Shown here piece after piece: positions 18,821 through 27,219 of a stretch of DNA of 64,000 nucleotides; positions within the stretch are counted from its first letter, which is position 1; each line of letters starts with the position of its first letter. The notes beneath the pieces are model-generated. The model was not told the DNA's origin. It searched no databases and worked only from the letters and a program-made list of their open reading frames with translations. The position numbers and the translations under genes were made by a program. Source of the DNA: an uncultured Bacteroides sp. (lineage in GTDB: Bacteria > Bacteroidota > Bacteroidia > Bacteroidales > Bacteroidaceae); assembly GCF_937912035.1 (NCBI RefSeq), contig NZ_CALDPF010000035.1:124001-188000 (forward strand), given 5' to 3'.

Positions 18821-19507
18821 ATGAACGATTACAGAATTTTAGTCGTAGATGATGAAGAAGATTTGTGTGAAATCTTGAAATTCAACTTGGAAACCGAAGG
18901 CTATCTGGTGGATACAGCCAATTCGGCAGAAGAAGCTCTGAAACTGGATCTTACCCAATACAATGTCCTGCTGCTGGATGTGATGATGGGCGAAATTTCA
19001 GGTTTCAGAATGGCAAGCATGATGAAAAAGAACAAGGATACGGCAAATATCCCTATTATTTTCATTACGGCAAAGGACACAGAAAACGACACCCTTACAG
19101 GTTTCAACCTTGGTGCCGACGACTACATTTCAAAACCATTCTCACTCAGGGAAGTACTGGCCAGAGTAAAGGCCGTAATAAGACGAACAGCCGGAGTACA
19201 GAACAAGAGCAACGACCAACTGATATTCAAAGATATGGTTGTTGACTCTGGCAAGAAAAAAGTAGTTATACGCGGTGAAGAAATCTCACTGACAAAGAAA
19301 GAATTCGAAATACTGCTTCTCCTCCTTCAAAATCAGGGAAGAGTATTTTCACGCGAAGACATACTTACAAAAGTATGGCATGACGAAGTATATGTACTGG
19401 ACCGCACTATCGACGTAAATATCACAAGACTAAGAAAGAAAATTGGAGAATACGGCAAATACATTGTTACACGTCTGGGATATGGATATTGTTTCGAATG
19501 TGAATAA
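18821..19507 (+). CDS. rprY: OmpR-family response regulator, RprY type
   Basis: This is a DNA-binding response regulator of 228 residues. The receiver domain (1-120) has acidic pocket VVDDEED, phosphoacceptor Asp in LLLDVMMGEISGF (~52) and switch Lys in ISKPFSLREVLARV. The C-terminal winged helix (~130-226) contains the ISLTKKEFEILLLLLQ and VLDRTIDVNITRLRKKIG recognition region. It is followed after 18 bases by its histidine kinase. The pair looks like RprXY of Bacteroides, named for effects on outer-membrane proteins; the name is by recognition, the family is certain. Confidence 0.9.
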   Translation: MNDYRILVVDDEEDLCEILKFNLETEGYLVDTANSAEEALKLDLTQYNVLLLDVMMGEISGFRMASMMKKNKDTANIPIIFITAKDTENDTLTGFNLGADDYISKPFSLREVLARVKAVIRRTAGVQNKSNDQLIFKDMVVDSGKKKVVIRGEEISLTKKEFEILLLLLQNQGRVFSREDILTKVWHDEVYVLDRTIDVNITRLRKKIGEYGKYIVTRLGYGYCFECE

Positions 19508-19525
19508 TTAATTGAAAACGTAAAA

Positions 19526-21295
19526 ATGACAAAGTTTAACATACGTCTCCTCACTTTCAGCCGTAAGTTGTTCTTGTCTGTCATAACTCTGTTCGTAGCA
19601 TTTGCAGCTTGCTTCATGCTGTTCCAATATCAACGCGAAAAATCATACAAGACAGAACTTCTGAACACCCAATTACAGAACTACAACGAACAGCTATACA
19701 GCTACATGGCTGATGCCGGTTCATTAGACTCGCTGAAAAACTATATAATGACCCACATGATTCCAAATCTAAGGGTTACTATAATCACTCCTGAAGGTAA
19801 AGTTATCTTCGACTCTACAGACAAGAATCTGGAAGATTTTCAGAACCATTCTTCCAGAAAGGAAGTACAGGACGCACTCATGTACGGCAGCGGATATGCC
19901 ATAAACAGGTTCTCTGAAAGTATTGATGGAGAAGAGTTCTTCTACTCTGCAAAATACTTTCCTAAACATCGTATAATCTTACGCTCGGCACTGCCATACA
20001 ATGTAAGCCTCACCGAACATCTGGAAGCCGACATGGGATATGTGTGGTTTACAATACTCATCTGCATAGTTCTGATGATAATATTCTACAGGTTCACTTT
20101 CAAACTGGGAAAATCAATTACCAACCTGCAGCAATTCGCATTGAAAGCCGACAAGAACGAACCTATAGACATGGATATACTGCGTACATTCCCCAAAAAC
20201 GAACTGGGAGAAATTTCGCAGCACATCATTACCATCTACAAAAGACTGCACAGAGCCAAGGAAGCACTCTACATAGAAAGAGAAAAGCTTATTTCGCACT
20301 TGCAGACATCGCACGAAGGGCTTGGTGTATTTACTAAAGAAAGAAAGGAAATTCTGGTGAACAGCCTGTTCACACAATATATCAATAATATTTCGGACCG
20401 TAACCTGAGTTCTACCAACGAGATTTTCACAATACCGGAACTCAAACCTATAATAGAGTTCCTCAACAAAAACGAAGGCAACTACAGTAAGGAAGAGAAA
20501 AGAACAGCACTACACCTCAACAAGAATGCGCGAACATTTACCATAGAATGTATCATTTTCCAGGATCTGTCGTTCGAAATATCAATAAACGACATAACAC
20601 AGGAAGAAGAGCAGGCACGCCTGAAGAGACAACTCACCCAGAACATCGCACACGAACTTAAGACACCGGTAAGCAGCATACAGGGATATCTGGAAACGAT
20701 TCTAAGCAATCCGAACATTCCGAAAGAAACTGTCAAGACATTTCTGGAAAGAAGCTATGCGCAAAGCAACAGACTTACAACACTGCTGCGCGACATATCA
20801 GTACTGACAAGAATGGATGAAGCACCGGAGATGATGGAAAGAGAAGCCGTAAACCTGAGTCTGGTAGTAGAGAACATAATCAATGAGGTTAATCTGGGAC
20901 TGGAAGAAAAGCATATAAAGGTTATAAATCTGATGCCACAGGCATTGATGATAAATGGTAATCACTCATTGCTGTACTCCATATTCAGAAACCTGATGGA
21001 CAACGCAATAGCATACGCAGGAACAAACATACAAATAACTATTAACTGTTTCCGCGAAGACGATACGTTCTATTATTTCAGTTTCTCTGATTCCGGAGTC
21101 GGTGTAGAAGAAGAACATCTTACACGCTTGTTCGAACGTTTCTACAGAGTCGATAAAGGACGTTCAAGAAAACTTGGAGGTACAGGTTTGGGACTTGCGA
21201 TAGTCAAAAACGCCGTACTCTTCCACGGAGGAACGATATTTGCAAAGAATGCTCCAAACGGAGGACTCGAATTCGTATTTACTCTACAAAAATAG
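19526..21295 (+). CDS. rprX: Sensor histidine kinase, RprX type
   Basis: This 589-residue inner-membrane kinase probably phosphorylates the adjacent RprY. A first transmembrane helix lies at ~15-33 (LFLSVITLFVAFAACFMLF), with a periplasmic sensor region to ~170. A second helix follows at ~173-192 (VWFTILICIVLMIIFYRFTF), then a HAMP-like and PAS-like linker. The HisKA box NIAHELKTPVSSIQGYL has its phospho-His near 377. The HATPase has N box NLMDNAIAYA, G1 FSDSGVGV and G2 GGTGLGLAIVK. Signal unknown. Confidence 0.9.
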   Translation: MTKFNIRLLTFSRKLFLSVITLFVAFAACFMLFQYQREKSYKTELLNTQLQNYNEQLYSYMADAGSLDSLKNYIMTHMIPNLRVTIITPEGKVIFDSTDKNLEDFQNHSSRKEVQDALMYGSGYAINRFSESIDGEEFFYSAKYFPKHRIILRSALPYNVSLTEHLEADMGYVWFTILICIVLMIIFYRFTFKLGKSITNLQQFALKADKNEPIDMDILRTFPKNELGEISQHIITIYKRLHRAKEALYIEREKLISHLQTSHEGLGVFTKERKEILVNSLFTQYINNISDRNLSSTNEIFTIPELKPIIEFLNKNEGNYSKEEKRTALHLNKNARTFTIECIIFQDLSFEISINDITQEEEQARLKRQLTQNIAHELKTPVSSIQGYLETILSNPNIPKETVKTFLERSYAQSNRLTTLLRDISVLTRMDEAPEMMEREAVNLSLVVENIINEVNLGLEEKHIKVINLMPQALMINGNHSLLYSIFRNLMDNAIAYAGTNIQITINCFREDDTFYYFSFSDSGVGVEEEHLTRLFERFYRVDKGRSRKLGGTGLGLAIVKNAVLFHGGTIFAKNAPNGGLEFVFTLQK

Positions 21296-21306
21296 GAACT
21301 ATCAAC

Positions 21307-21342
21307 GGGACTGCCCTGCAAGAAACGGCAGCCCCCTTTTTT
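21307..21342 (+). terminator. Terminator after rprX
   Basis: GGGACTGCC (21307-21315) pairs with GGCAGCCCC (21327-21335) with one mismatch, followed by a run of six or more T. Confidence 0.85.
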
Positions 21343-21454
21343 ATATATATAATTAAGGTAAACATACTATATAGAAATATAAAAAACATTTTGACAAGTG
21401 GAGTTTGCAAAATGACAGAAGCACATGAAAATAATTATAAAATGCAAGAAAAAG

Positions 21455-21498
21455 TTTGCATCCTAGGGTTGCAAAAAAGAATAAAAGAAGTAAATTTG
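21455..21498 (+). promoter_or_regulatory. Promoter and possible operator of the Fe-S scaffold/GGGtGRT operon
   Basis: The -7 box TAAATTTG is at 21491-21498, with GTTG at 21468-21471 as a -33 at 19-base spacing. An imperfect inverted repeat TTTGCA...TGCAAA (21455-21475) overlaps the -33 region, and a further TTTGCAAA occurs near 21404. The operator role is inferred from position only. Confidence 0.6.
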
Positions 21499-21577
21499 CG
21501 TTCGGAATAGGCTAGTGTGCCTGTCCAAGGTTTACGAAATAACTTATTTTTTTATTATCAATAAAAACGTAAAGAAT

Positions 21578-22279
21578 ATGACTTATTCACACGAAGTTGA
21601 ACACATGTGTGTTGTAAAAAAAGGACCTAATCACGGTCCGGCTCCAATTCCTGAAGAAGGAAAATGGGTTAAATCAAAAGAAATCAAAGACATTTCAGGT
21701 TTGACTCACGGTATCGGTTGGTGTGCTCCTCAGCAGGGTGCTTGTAAACTGACTCTTAACGTGAAAGAAGGTATCATCCAGGAAGCATTGGTTGAAACAA
21801 TCGGTTGCTCTGGTATGACTCACTCTGCAGCTATGGCTTCAGAAATCCTTCCAGGTAAGACAGTTCTCGAAGCATTGAACACAGACTTGGTTTGCGACGC
21901 TATCAACACTGCAATGCGTGAATTGTTCTTGCAGATTGTTTACGGTCGTACTCAGTCAGCTTTCTCAGAAGGCGGTTTGATGATCGGTGCAGGTCTTGAA
22001 GACTTGGGTAAAGGTCTCCGTAGCCAGGTAGGTACATTGTACGGAACATTAGCTAAAGGTCCTCGTTACCTTGAAATGGCTGAAGGATATATCAAGACTA
22101 TCGCTTTGGATGAAAACGATGAAATCTGCGGATACGAATTCGTTCACCTTGGCAAGTTCATGGATGAAATCAAGAAAGGTACAGACGCTAACGAAGCTTT
22201 GAAGAAAGTAACAGGTACTTACGGACGCTTCACAGCAGAACAGGGTGCAGTTAAACACATTGATCCACGTCACGAATAA
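21578..22279 (+). CDS. Iron-sulfur cluster assembly scaffold-like protein (IscU/NifU-N fold)
   Basis: From the ATG at 21578 (MTYSHEVEHMCVV) the protein is 233 residues. The longer frame to 21515 starts close to the predicted transcript start and is not family-like. Two Cys-bearing segments, GIGWCAPQQGACKLTLNV and ETIGCSGMTHSAAMASEI, resemble the cluster-ligand regions of IscU-like scaffolds. It forms an operon with the GGGtGRT gene 19 bases downstream, as in many anaerobes. Codons are strongly biased (GGT, CGT, GCT), consistent with high expression. A role in Fe-S or metal-centre assembly is inferred; the client is unknown. Confidence 0.85.
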   Translation: MTYSHEVEHMCVVKKGPNHGPAPIPEEGKWVKSKEIKDISGLTHGIGWCAPQQGACKLTLNVKEGIIQEALVETIGCSGMTHSAAMASEILPGKTVLEALNTDLVCDAINTAMRELFLQIVYGRTQSAFSEGGLMIGAGLEDLGKGLRSQVGTLYGTLAKGPRYLEMAEGYIKTIALDENDEICGYEFVHLGKFMDEIKKGTDANEALKKVTGTYGRFTAEQGAVKHIDPRHE

Positions 22280-22298
22280 TATAAGGAGGAAAGAACAT

Positions 22299-23309
22299 AT
22301 GATTAGAGAAGTAAAATTTGAAAGCCAGGACCGTCGTATCAAACAGATTCTTGCTGCTTTGAACGAAAACGGTATCAAAGACATCGAAGAAGCTAACGCT
22401 ATCTGCGAACAGTATGGTCTTGATCCTTATAAAACTTGTGAAGAAACTCAGCCTATCTGCTTCGAAAATGCTAAATGGGCATACGTTGTAGGTTGTGCAA
22501 TCGCTTTGAAGAAAGGTTGCAAAAACGCTGCTGAAGCTGCTGAAGCTATCGGTATCGGTTTGCAGTCATTCTGTATCCCAGGTTCAGTAGCTGACGACCG
22601 TAAAGTAGGTCTTGGCCACGGTAACTTGGCTGCTATGTTGCTTCGCGAAGAAACTAAATGTTTCGCATTCTTGGCAGGTCACGAATCATTCGCTGCTGCT
22701 GAAGGTGCTATCAAAATCGCTGCAAAAGCAGACAAAGTACGTAAAGAACCTCTCCGTTGTATTTTGAACGGTCTTGGAAAAGACGCTGCTCAGATCATCT
22801 CTCGTATCAACGGATTTACTTACGTTCAGACTCAGTTCGACTACTACACTGGCGAATTGAAAGTAGTTCGTGAAATCGCTTACTCAAACGGTCCTCGTGC
22901 AAAAGTAAAATGCTACGGAGCTGACGACGTTCGCGAAGGTGTAGCTATCATGTGGAAAGAAGGCGTAGATGTATCAATCACTGGTAACTCTACTAACCCT
23001 ACTCGTTTCCAGCACCCAGTAGCAGGTACTTACAAGAAAGAACGTGTTCTTGCTGGTAAGCCATACTTCTCAGTAGCTTCAGGTGGTGGTACAGGTCGTA
23101 CACTTCACCCAGATAACATGGCTGCTGGTCCTGCTTCTTACGGTATGACAGATACTATGGGGCGTATGCACTCAGATGCTCAGTTCGCTGGATCTTCATC
23201 AGTTCCTGCTCACGTAGAAATGATGGGATTCTTGGGTATCGGTAATAACCCTATGGTAGGATGTACAGTTGCATGTGCTGTTGACGTTGCTACTGCTTTG
23301 AATAAGTAA
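22299..23309 (+). CDS. GGGtGRT protein (3' end likely donated by the integrated element)
   Basis: This 336-residue protein has the name-giving motif SGGGTGRTLHP near residue 263 and always accompanies the scaffold-like protein upstream; biochemical function is unknown. The ATG at 22299 follows an unusually good Shine-Dalgarno (AAGGAGG), rare in this phylum and fitting the high-expression codon bias. The segment from about residue 278 to the stop lies in a 241-bp stretch duplicated at 38358-38599. The intact gene here is therefore most simply read as host 5' part plus element-carried 3' part restored on integration. Confidence 0.93.
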   Translation: MIREVKFESQDRRIKQILAALNENGIKDIEEANAICEQYGLDPYKTCEETQPICFENAKWAYVVGCAIALKKGCKNAAEAAEAIGIGLQSFCIPGSVADDRKVGLGHGNLAAMLLREETKCFAFLAGHESFAAAEGAIKIAAKADKVRKEPLRCILNGLGKDAAQIISRINGFTYVQTQFDYYTGELKVVREIAYSNGPRAKVKCYGADDVREGVAIMWKEGVDVSITGNSTNPTRFQHPVAGTYKKERVLAGKPYFSVASGGGTGRTLHPDNMAAGPASYGMTDTMGRMHSDAQFAGSSSVPAHVEMMGFLGIGNNPMVGCTVACAVDVATALNK

Positions 23310-23371
23310 TCTATACTTAATCAAATATATAAACTCCTGTAATCTAAATGGTTGCAGGAGTTTTTTTGTTT
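23131..23371 (+). repeat. Left attachment-side direct repeat (attL with 3' end of gene)
   Basis: 241 bp cover the last ~59 codons, stop codon and terminator of the GGGtGRT gene. They match 38358-38599 with nine substitutions and one T-run indel by my alignment. The first 24 bp, beginning CTGCTTCTTACGGTATGACA, are identical in both. Confidence 0.9.
23333..23367 (+). terminator. Terminator of the GGGtGRT operon (element-side copy)
   Basis: ACTCCTG (23333-23339) pairs with CAGGAGT (23355-23361), followed by a T run. The same terminator recurs at 38560-38595. Confidence 0.8.
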
Positions 23372-23544
23372 GCTGTATTTTATAATTTAGGGATATTTTA
23401 ATAGCATTCTCCTTGGTTATCTTTTCTTAATAAGCAAAAAGAAAAATGAGACTGTTACAACCTAAAATATAGTTCCTCCAAAAGCTATTACAATCAAGCC
23501 CAAAGCAGAGCAATTATCACTTAATTAAGCCCTAAAAAAGTGAC

Positions 23545-23597
23545 TTTTGCAGCCCATTTGCAGCCCAATTTGCCATTTTCAAAAATGGGCTGCAAAA
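23545..23597. promoter_or_regulatory. Cluster of GCAGCCCATTT motifs (candidate integrase arm sites)
   Basis: GCAGCCCATTT occurs at 23549-23559, a variant GCAGCCCAATTT at 23560-23571, and the inverted copy AAATGGGCTGC at 23583-23593. The outer pair forms a perfect 15-bp inverted repeat (23545-23559 with 23583-23597). The same motif appears once near the right end at 38249-38260. Location at both element ends suggests recombinase or excision-factor binding. The bases 23372-23544 hold nothing else I recognise. Confidence 0.6.
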
Positions 23598-23654
23598 ACT
23601 TATATAATCAACTATAGTACAATGAGATATACTCCATTTTACAATCATTTTAAT

Positions 23655-24872
23655 ATGGAAAAACATTGTACAATGGTTTACTTTTCATTGAGAGAAAGTA
23701 AGCAAAACAAGAAAGGTTTATCACCTATTGAAGTTTCTATCTCCACAAACGGAAAAAGAATCTATTTCAGCACAGGTAAATATGCACGCTCTACAGACTG
23801 GAATAGAGAAAAACAGTTAGTAAAAGGTAAGAGTGAAGAAGCTCAATTAGTAAACAGCTATCTTACACAGCTAAGAAACAAAATATACCAGAAAGAAATT
23901 GAGCTACTTCAAATGGGTTACCTAATTACAGCAGAGCTACTAAAAGAAGCTGTTGCAGACAAAGTAGAAGCATTGAACGAAAAAAGTCTGTTTGAAGTCT
24001 TTGAAGAACATAACAGAGAACAGGAAAAACAGGTTGGTAATGGAGTTTCTAAAGCTACCTATTGGATTTCTATCTATACAGTAAGATTACTCAAAGAATT
24101 TGTTCAGCAGAAATACAAAAGAGAGGACTTATACCTACGTGAATTAAATCTGAACTTTATCCAATCTTTTCATACGTTCCTAAGAATAGACAAAGGAATG
24201 GCACAAAATTCATCTACCAAACACATAAAGTTACTCAAAAAGATAATTAACCTTGCAGTAGCTAATTCCTATATGACTACCAATCCGTTCATTACTTATA
24301 AGGTAGAACGTGAGCCTGTAGAAATAGATTTCTTGGATGAAGAAGAACTAAGAAAGATTATCAACTTTGACACTCCCCTACCCAGACTGGAGAGAGCAAA
24401 AGATATGTTTCTCTTTGGGTGCTTCACTGGATTGAGTTACATTGACATCAAAACCTTAGCACCAGAACATTTTGAAAAGGATAATGCTGGTAGAATTTGG
24501 ATTAAGAAACGCAGAGTAAAAACTGGAGTTCTTTCACGCATTCCACTACTTCCTATCGCCAAACTGATATTGGATAAGTACAAAGGTGGAGAGAAATTAC
24601 TTCCTATCCAAGACCCAGCAGATATAAACAAATACCTAAAGGATATAGCCATTTTGTGTGACATCAAGAAACGAATCACATTTCATACAAGCCGCCACAC
24701 ATTCGCTAGTACTGTTACTTTAGCTAATAATATTTCACTGGAAGTCGTTTCTAAGATGCTTGGTCACACCAATACCAGAATGACCAATCATTATGCCAAA
24801 CTGATAGATAAGTGCATAGGTGAACAAATGGATAAGCTCATGGACACATTTACAGAAGATTCCAACTACTAA
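23655..24872 (+). CDS. Tyrosine recombinase / integrase of the element
   Basis: This is a site-specific recombinase of about 405 residues, presumably responsible for insertion in the GGGtGRT gene. It has an arm-binding/core-binding N-terminal half (GKRIYFSTGKYARSTDWN; core-binding ~120-230). In the catalytic domain the Arg-I position reads FTGLSYIDI (Ser instead of Arg, ~262), the beta-sheet Lys is in KKRRVKTG, and box II is HTSRHTFAS (~345). LGHTNTRMTNHYAKL supplies the nucleophile Tyr (~380). IntDOT of CTnDOT also lacks Arg I. The start is uncertain: ATGs at 23622 and 23655 are possible, and the frame back to 23547 runs through the repeat cluster. Confidence 0.92.
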   Translation: MEKHCTMVYFSLRESKQNKKGLSPIEVSISTNGKRIYFSTGKYARSTDWNREKQLVKGKSEEAQLVNSYLTQLRNKIYQKEIELLQMGYLITAELLKEAVADKVEALNEKSLFEVFEEHNREQEKQVGNGVSKATYWISIYTVRLLKEFVQQKYKREDLYLRELNLNFIQSFHTFLRIDKGMAQNSSTKHIKLLKKIINLAVANSYMTTNPFITYKVEREPVEIDFLDEEELRKIINFDTPLPRLERAKDMFLFGCFTGLSYIDIKTLAPEHFEKDNAGRIWIKKRRVKTGVLSRIPLLPIAKLILDKYKGGEKLLPIQDPADINKYLKDIAILCDIKKRITFHTSRHTFASTVTLANNISLEVVSKMLGHTNTRMTNHYAKLIDKCIGEQMDKLMDTFTEDSNY

Positions 24873-24889
24873 ACCTTACAAACTAAGAT

Positions 24890-24928
24890 TATCCCACTTG
24901 CTGTATTTGTGAGTGGGATTTTCTTTTT
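24890..24928 (+). terminator. Terminator after the integrase gene
   Basis: ATCCCACT (24891-24898) pairs with AGTGGGAT (24912-24919), followed by TTTCTTTTT. Confidence 0.8.
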
Positions 24929-24958
24929 ATTTTTGCTCCAAATATAATTTATGAAATC

Positions 24959-25915
24959 ATGCTTGAAGTTACATTTGACATTCCAACGATAAAAAAGTTA
25001 TATCCAGAGCTAAATAGATGTTTTGGTTTTACTTACGATGATATATCCAAAGAGCTGACTAAAGTCTATACCAAAAAAGTCTTTAATCTGACACCAGAAG
25101 AAAAAGAACTTGCCAACCAATGTAAATCAGAAAATGGTTTGGGAGTAGATGCAATAAAGTTTGCATTGGCTACCAATGAGAATATAGTACTAACAGTTCA
25201 AAAAAAATTTAATCCTGCAGCAATCATGGAATCGTATGTTACGGAACTTCATAATGAAAATTTGGTTTCATGTGCATTAATATTCATGGCAGCACTTTTA
25301 TACAGGAATATAATAACGGAAATTCCAATATCAGAAGGAGAATATGAGGTTATGCAATACCAACAATATATACATGAAGTCAGACCAGATATGTTAAAGC
25401 TTTATATTGCACTCAATCAGCCCAAGCAAAAAAACGGGAAAAACCTTATTACCGATATAAAAATTGCAGTAGGGGGTAATTCCCCAATACTTATCAATAA
25501 CAAAGATTGCTGGTTTGAAAATCATCTGAATGAATACTTACACCAATACTTAGGGGTAAGCAATTTGGAGGAAGCTCATAAGGAATTGGATATTATCTAC
25601 GGAAATAAGAAAGTAGGCAATAAAATGATTGACCCCAATCAATCACTCTATATATGGGGAACATATCAGTTACTGCAAAACACCCATTTAAAATCCACCA
25701 AAGAAAGAGTTCCAACAAGACCACAAGCCAATTTAATTGAATCATATCTGAGAGCTATTGAATTGATAGATGCCGATGATGTTACAACAGATGCCAACAA
25801 TATAAGAAGTAGATTAAATTCATTCCTTAAAAAATATGATACGGTAGAAGCCCTGTTAGATTACAAAACATTCAAATCATCACCTTATAATATAGGTGGA
25901 ACAAAACTCTGGTAA
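24959..25915 (+). CDS. Hypothetical protein, element gene
   Basis: I do not recognise this 318-residue soluble protein. It starts MLEVTFDIPTIKKLYPELN, is mainly helical by composition, and has no signal peptide, transmembrane segment or obvious catalytic motif. It lies directly after the integrase terminator, in the same direction, and is followed by its own terminator, so it is probably transcribed alone. A replication- or regulation-related role would fit position but is not supported by motif. Confidence 0.7.
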   Translation: MLEVTFDIPTIKKLYPELNRCFGFTYDDISKELTKVYTKKVFNLTPEEKELANQCKSENGLGVDAIKFALATNENIVLTVQKKFNPAAIMESYVTELHNENLVSCALIFMAALLYRNIITEIPISEGEYEVMQYQQYIHEVRPDMLKLYIALNQPKQKNGKNLITDIKIAVGGNSPILINNKDCWFENHLNEYLHQYLGVSNLEEAHKELDIIYGNKKVGNKMIDPNQSLYIWGTYQLLQNTHLKSTKERVPTRPQANLIESYLRAIELIDADDVTTDANNIRSRLNSFLKKYDTVEALLDYKTFKSSPYNIGGTKLW

Positions 25916-25933
25916 TTAATATTCTCCATATTT

Positions 25934-25972
25934 AAAGGCAGTTCTTACAACGGTAAAGAATTGCCTTTTTCT
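25934..25972 (+). terminator. Terminator after the 318-residue gene
   Basis: AAAGGCAGTTCTT pairs with AAGAATTGCCTTT (one mismatch), followed by a T run. Confidence 0.8.
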
Positions 25973-26061
25973 TTGCTATCTTTTTTACCAATTTCCCATA
26001 TTCTAATTTTCTACTTTTGCATCGCTTTAAAAAAGAAGTGATGATAATTCTAAAAGTAAAA

Positions 26062-26133
26062 GGTTGGTAAAAAACTCACTAAAACACACAGATATTCTTT
26101 ACCAACCGACCATATTAGAACATCATATCTTTG
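26062..26133 (+). promoter_or_regulatory. Inverted repeat plus -7 box before the 174-residue gene
   Basis: GGTTGGTAAA (26062-26071) is a perfect inverted match of TTTACCAACC (26098-26107). The -7 box TATCTTTG follows at 26126-26133, so the repeat overlaps the -33 region and could be an operator. The transcript would have a leader of about 65 bases. Confidence 0.55.
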
Positions 26134-26205
26134 CAAAGTAATCAGTAACGATAAGGCGCCAAGTTACAGATTACATGAATTAATAACATTTTAAATAATT
26201 AGATT

Positions 26206-26730
26206 ATGGAAATAAAAATTTTAAAACAAACAGTTGCTGAAAACCAGATTTTAGTTAATAATACTATTGATACAGTATTTGTAACCAGATTCATAAACGG
26301 TATGCTAAGAATCCCAACAGAAATCCGTTTACGATTCAAGACACTCAACAATATACCTGCCATTACAGTTACATTAACTTACAGAGATAAAAAAGGTAGA
26401 TTGATAAAAGAAGAACTTACAACCATTGCAAACGGTGAACTTATCAATGCAGTCATTTCAGCAATGGGCAGTAACTTGAAACCAATCCAAGCATTCCAAA
26501 CTGAAGGTAACAATACAGTAGAGGATACCACGACAAATTTTGAACTGGAAATGTTTGAAAAATTCATGGAATCTTCATATCACTTAAAGATTGAAGATGA
26601 TTTCATTAGTTCAAACGGTGACAGATTTCTCCATGCTGTTTTCTCTATCGGATTCCATTATGATATACATTTCTACCTTAAAAGGGATAAACACATTGAA
26701 GAACTATTGAACAAAGCTCTTACTGCATAA
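26206..26730 (+). CDS. Hypothetical protein, element gene
   Basis: This 174-residue protein is not recognised. The middle is beta-rich (IRLRFKTLNN, ITVTLTYRDKKGRLIKEEL), followed by a helical/acidic linker near 110-130. No membrane segment or signal peptide is seen. It is the first gene of a run with the 143- and 589-residue genes downstream (57 bases, then a 4-base overlap), so it probably shares their operon and the promoter at 26126. Confidence 0.65.
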   Translation: MEIKILKQTVAENQILVNNTIDTVFVTRFINGMLRIPTEIRLRFKTLNNIPAITVTLTYRDKKGRLIKEELTTIANGELINAVISAMGSNLKPIQAFQTEGNNTVEDTTTNFELEMFEKFMESSYHLKIEDDFISSNGDRFLHAVFSIGFHYDIHFYLKRDKHIEELLNKALTA

Positions 26731-26787
26731 TCGAATCCAATTTTGGAGGGAGGGTAAAACCTCTCTCCTATTATAAACCATAATAAC

Positions 26788-27219
26788 ATGAACATTATAC
26801 TCCCACCAGCATACAATAATGAATCAGCACATCATCAAGTAAAACAACTGATGAAACAAAAGAAAAATCTGTCAATCCGAGTTGATGATACTCCTTGTGC
26901 TTGGATAAGCAACTCAGGCATGACAAGGTTAAAATACATGCTAAATACAGCATCTTGGAACTGGGTTATAAATTATCTGGAAACTGGAAGTTCCGATGAT
27001 TTCAGAGTTTTTCCATTACAAAAGGAATCATTACCCGATTTCCAGACTACAGTCCTTAAAGAATTGGTTGACAAGAGACATAAAATCTACAGAATTCCTT
27101 TTCTAAGAGAAACCCAACCATATATAAACCTTATAGCAGTTTTCAAATTCGGGAAAATCTATTTTAGAATCAAATTGACAGACCCTATTGTAGAATATCT
27201 AAACTCTAACAATATATGA
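26788..27219 (+). CDS. Hypothetical protein preceding helicase-like gene
   Basis: This 143-residue protein is not recognised. It begins MNIILPPAYNNESAHHQVK and is soluble. Its stop codon overlaps the start of the helicase-like gene (ATGA), indicating translational coupling and probably a shared task with that protein. No catalytic motif is visible. Confidence 0.65.
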   Translation: MNIILPPAYNNESAHHQVKQLMKQKKNLSIRVDDTPCAWISNSGMTRLKYMLNTASWNWVINYLETGSSDDFRVFPLQKESLPDFQTTVLKELVDKRHKIYRIPFLRETQPYINLIAVFKFGKIYFRIKLTDPIVEYLNSNNI

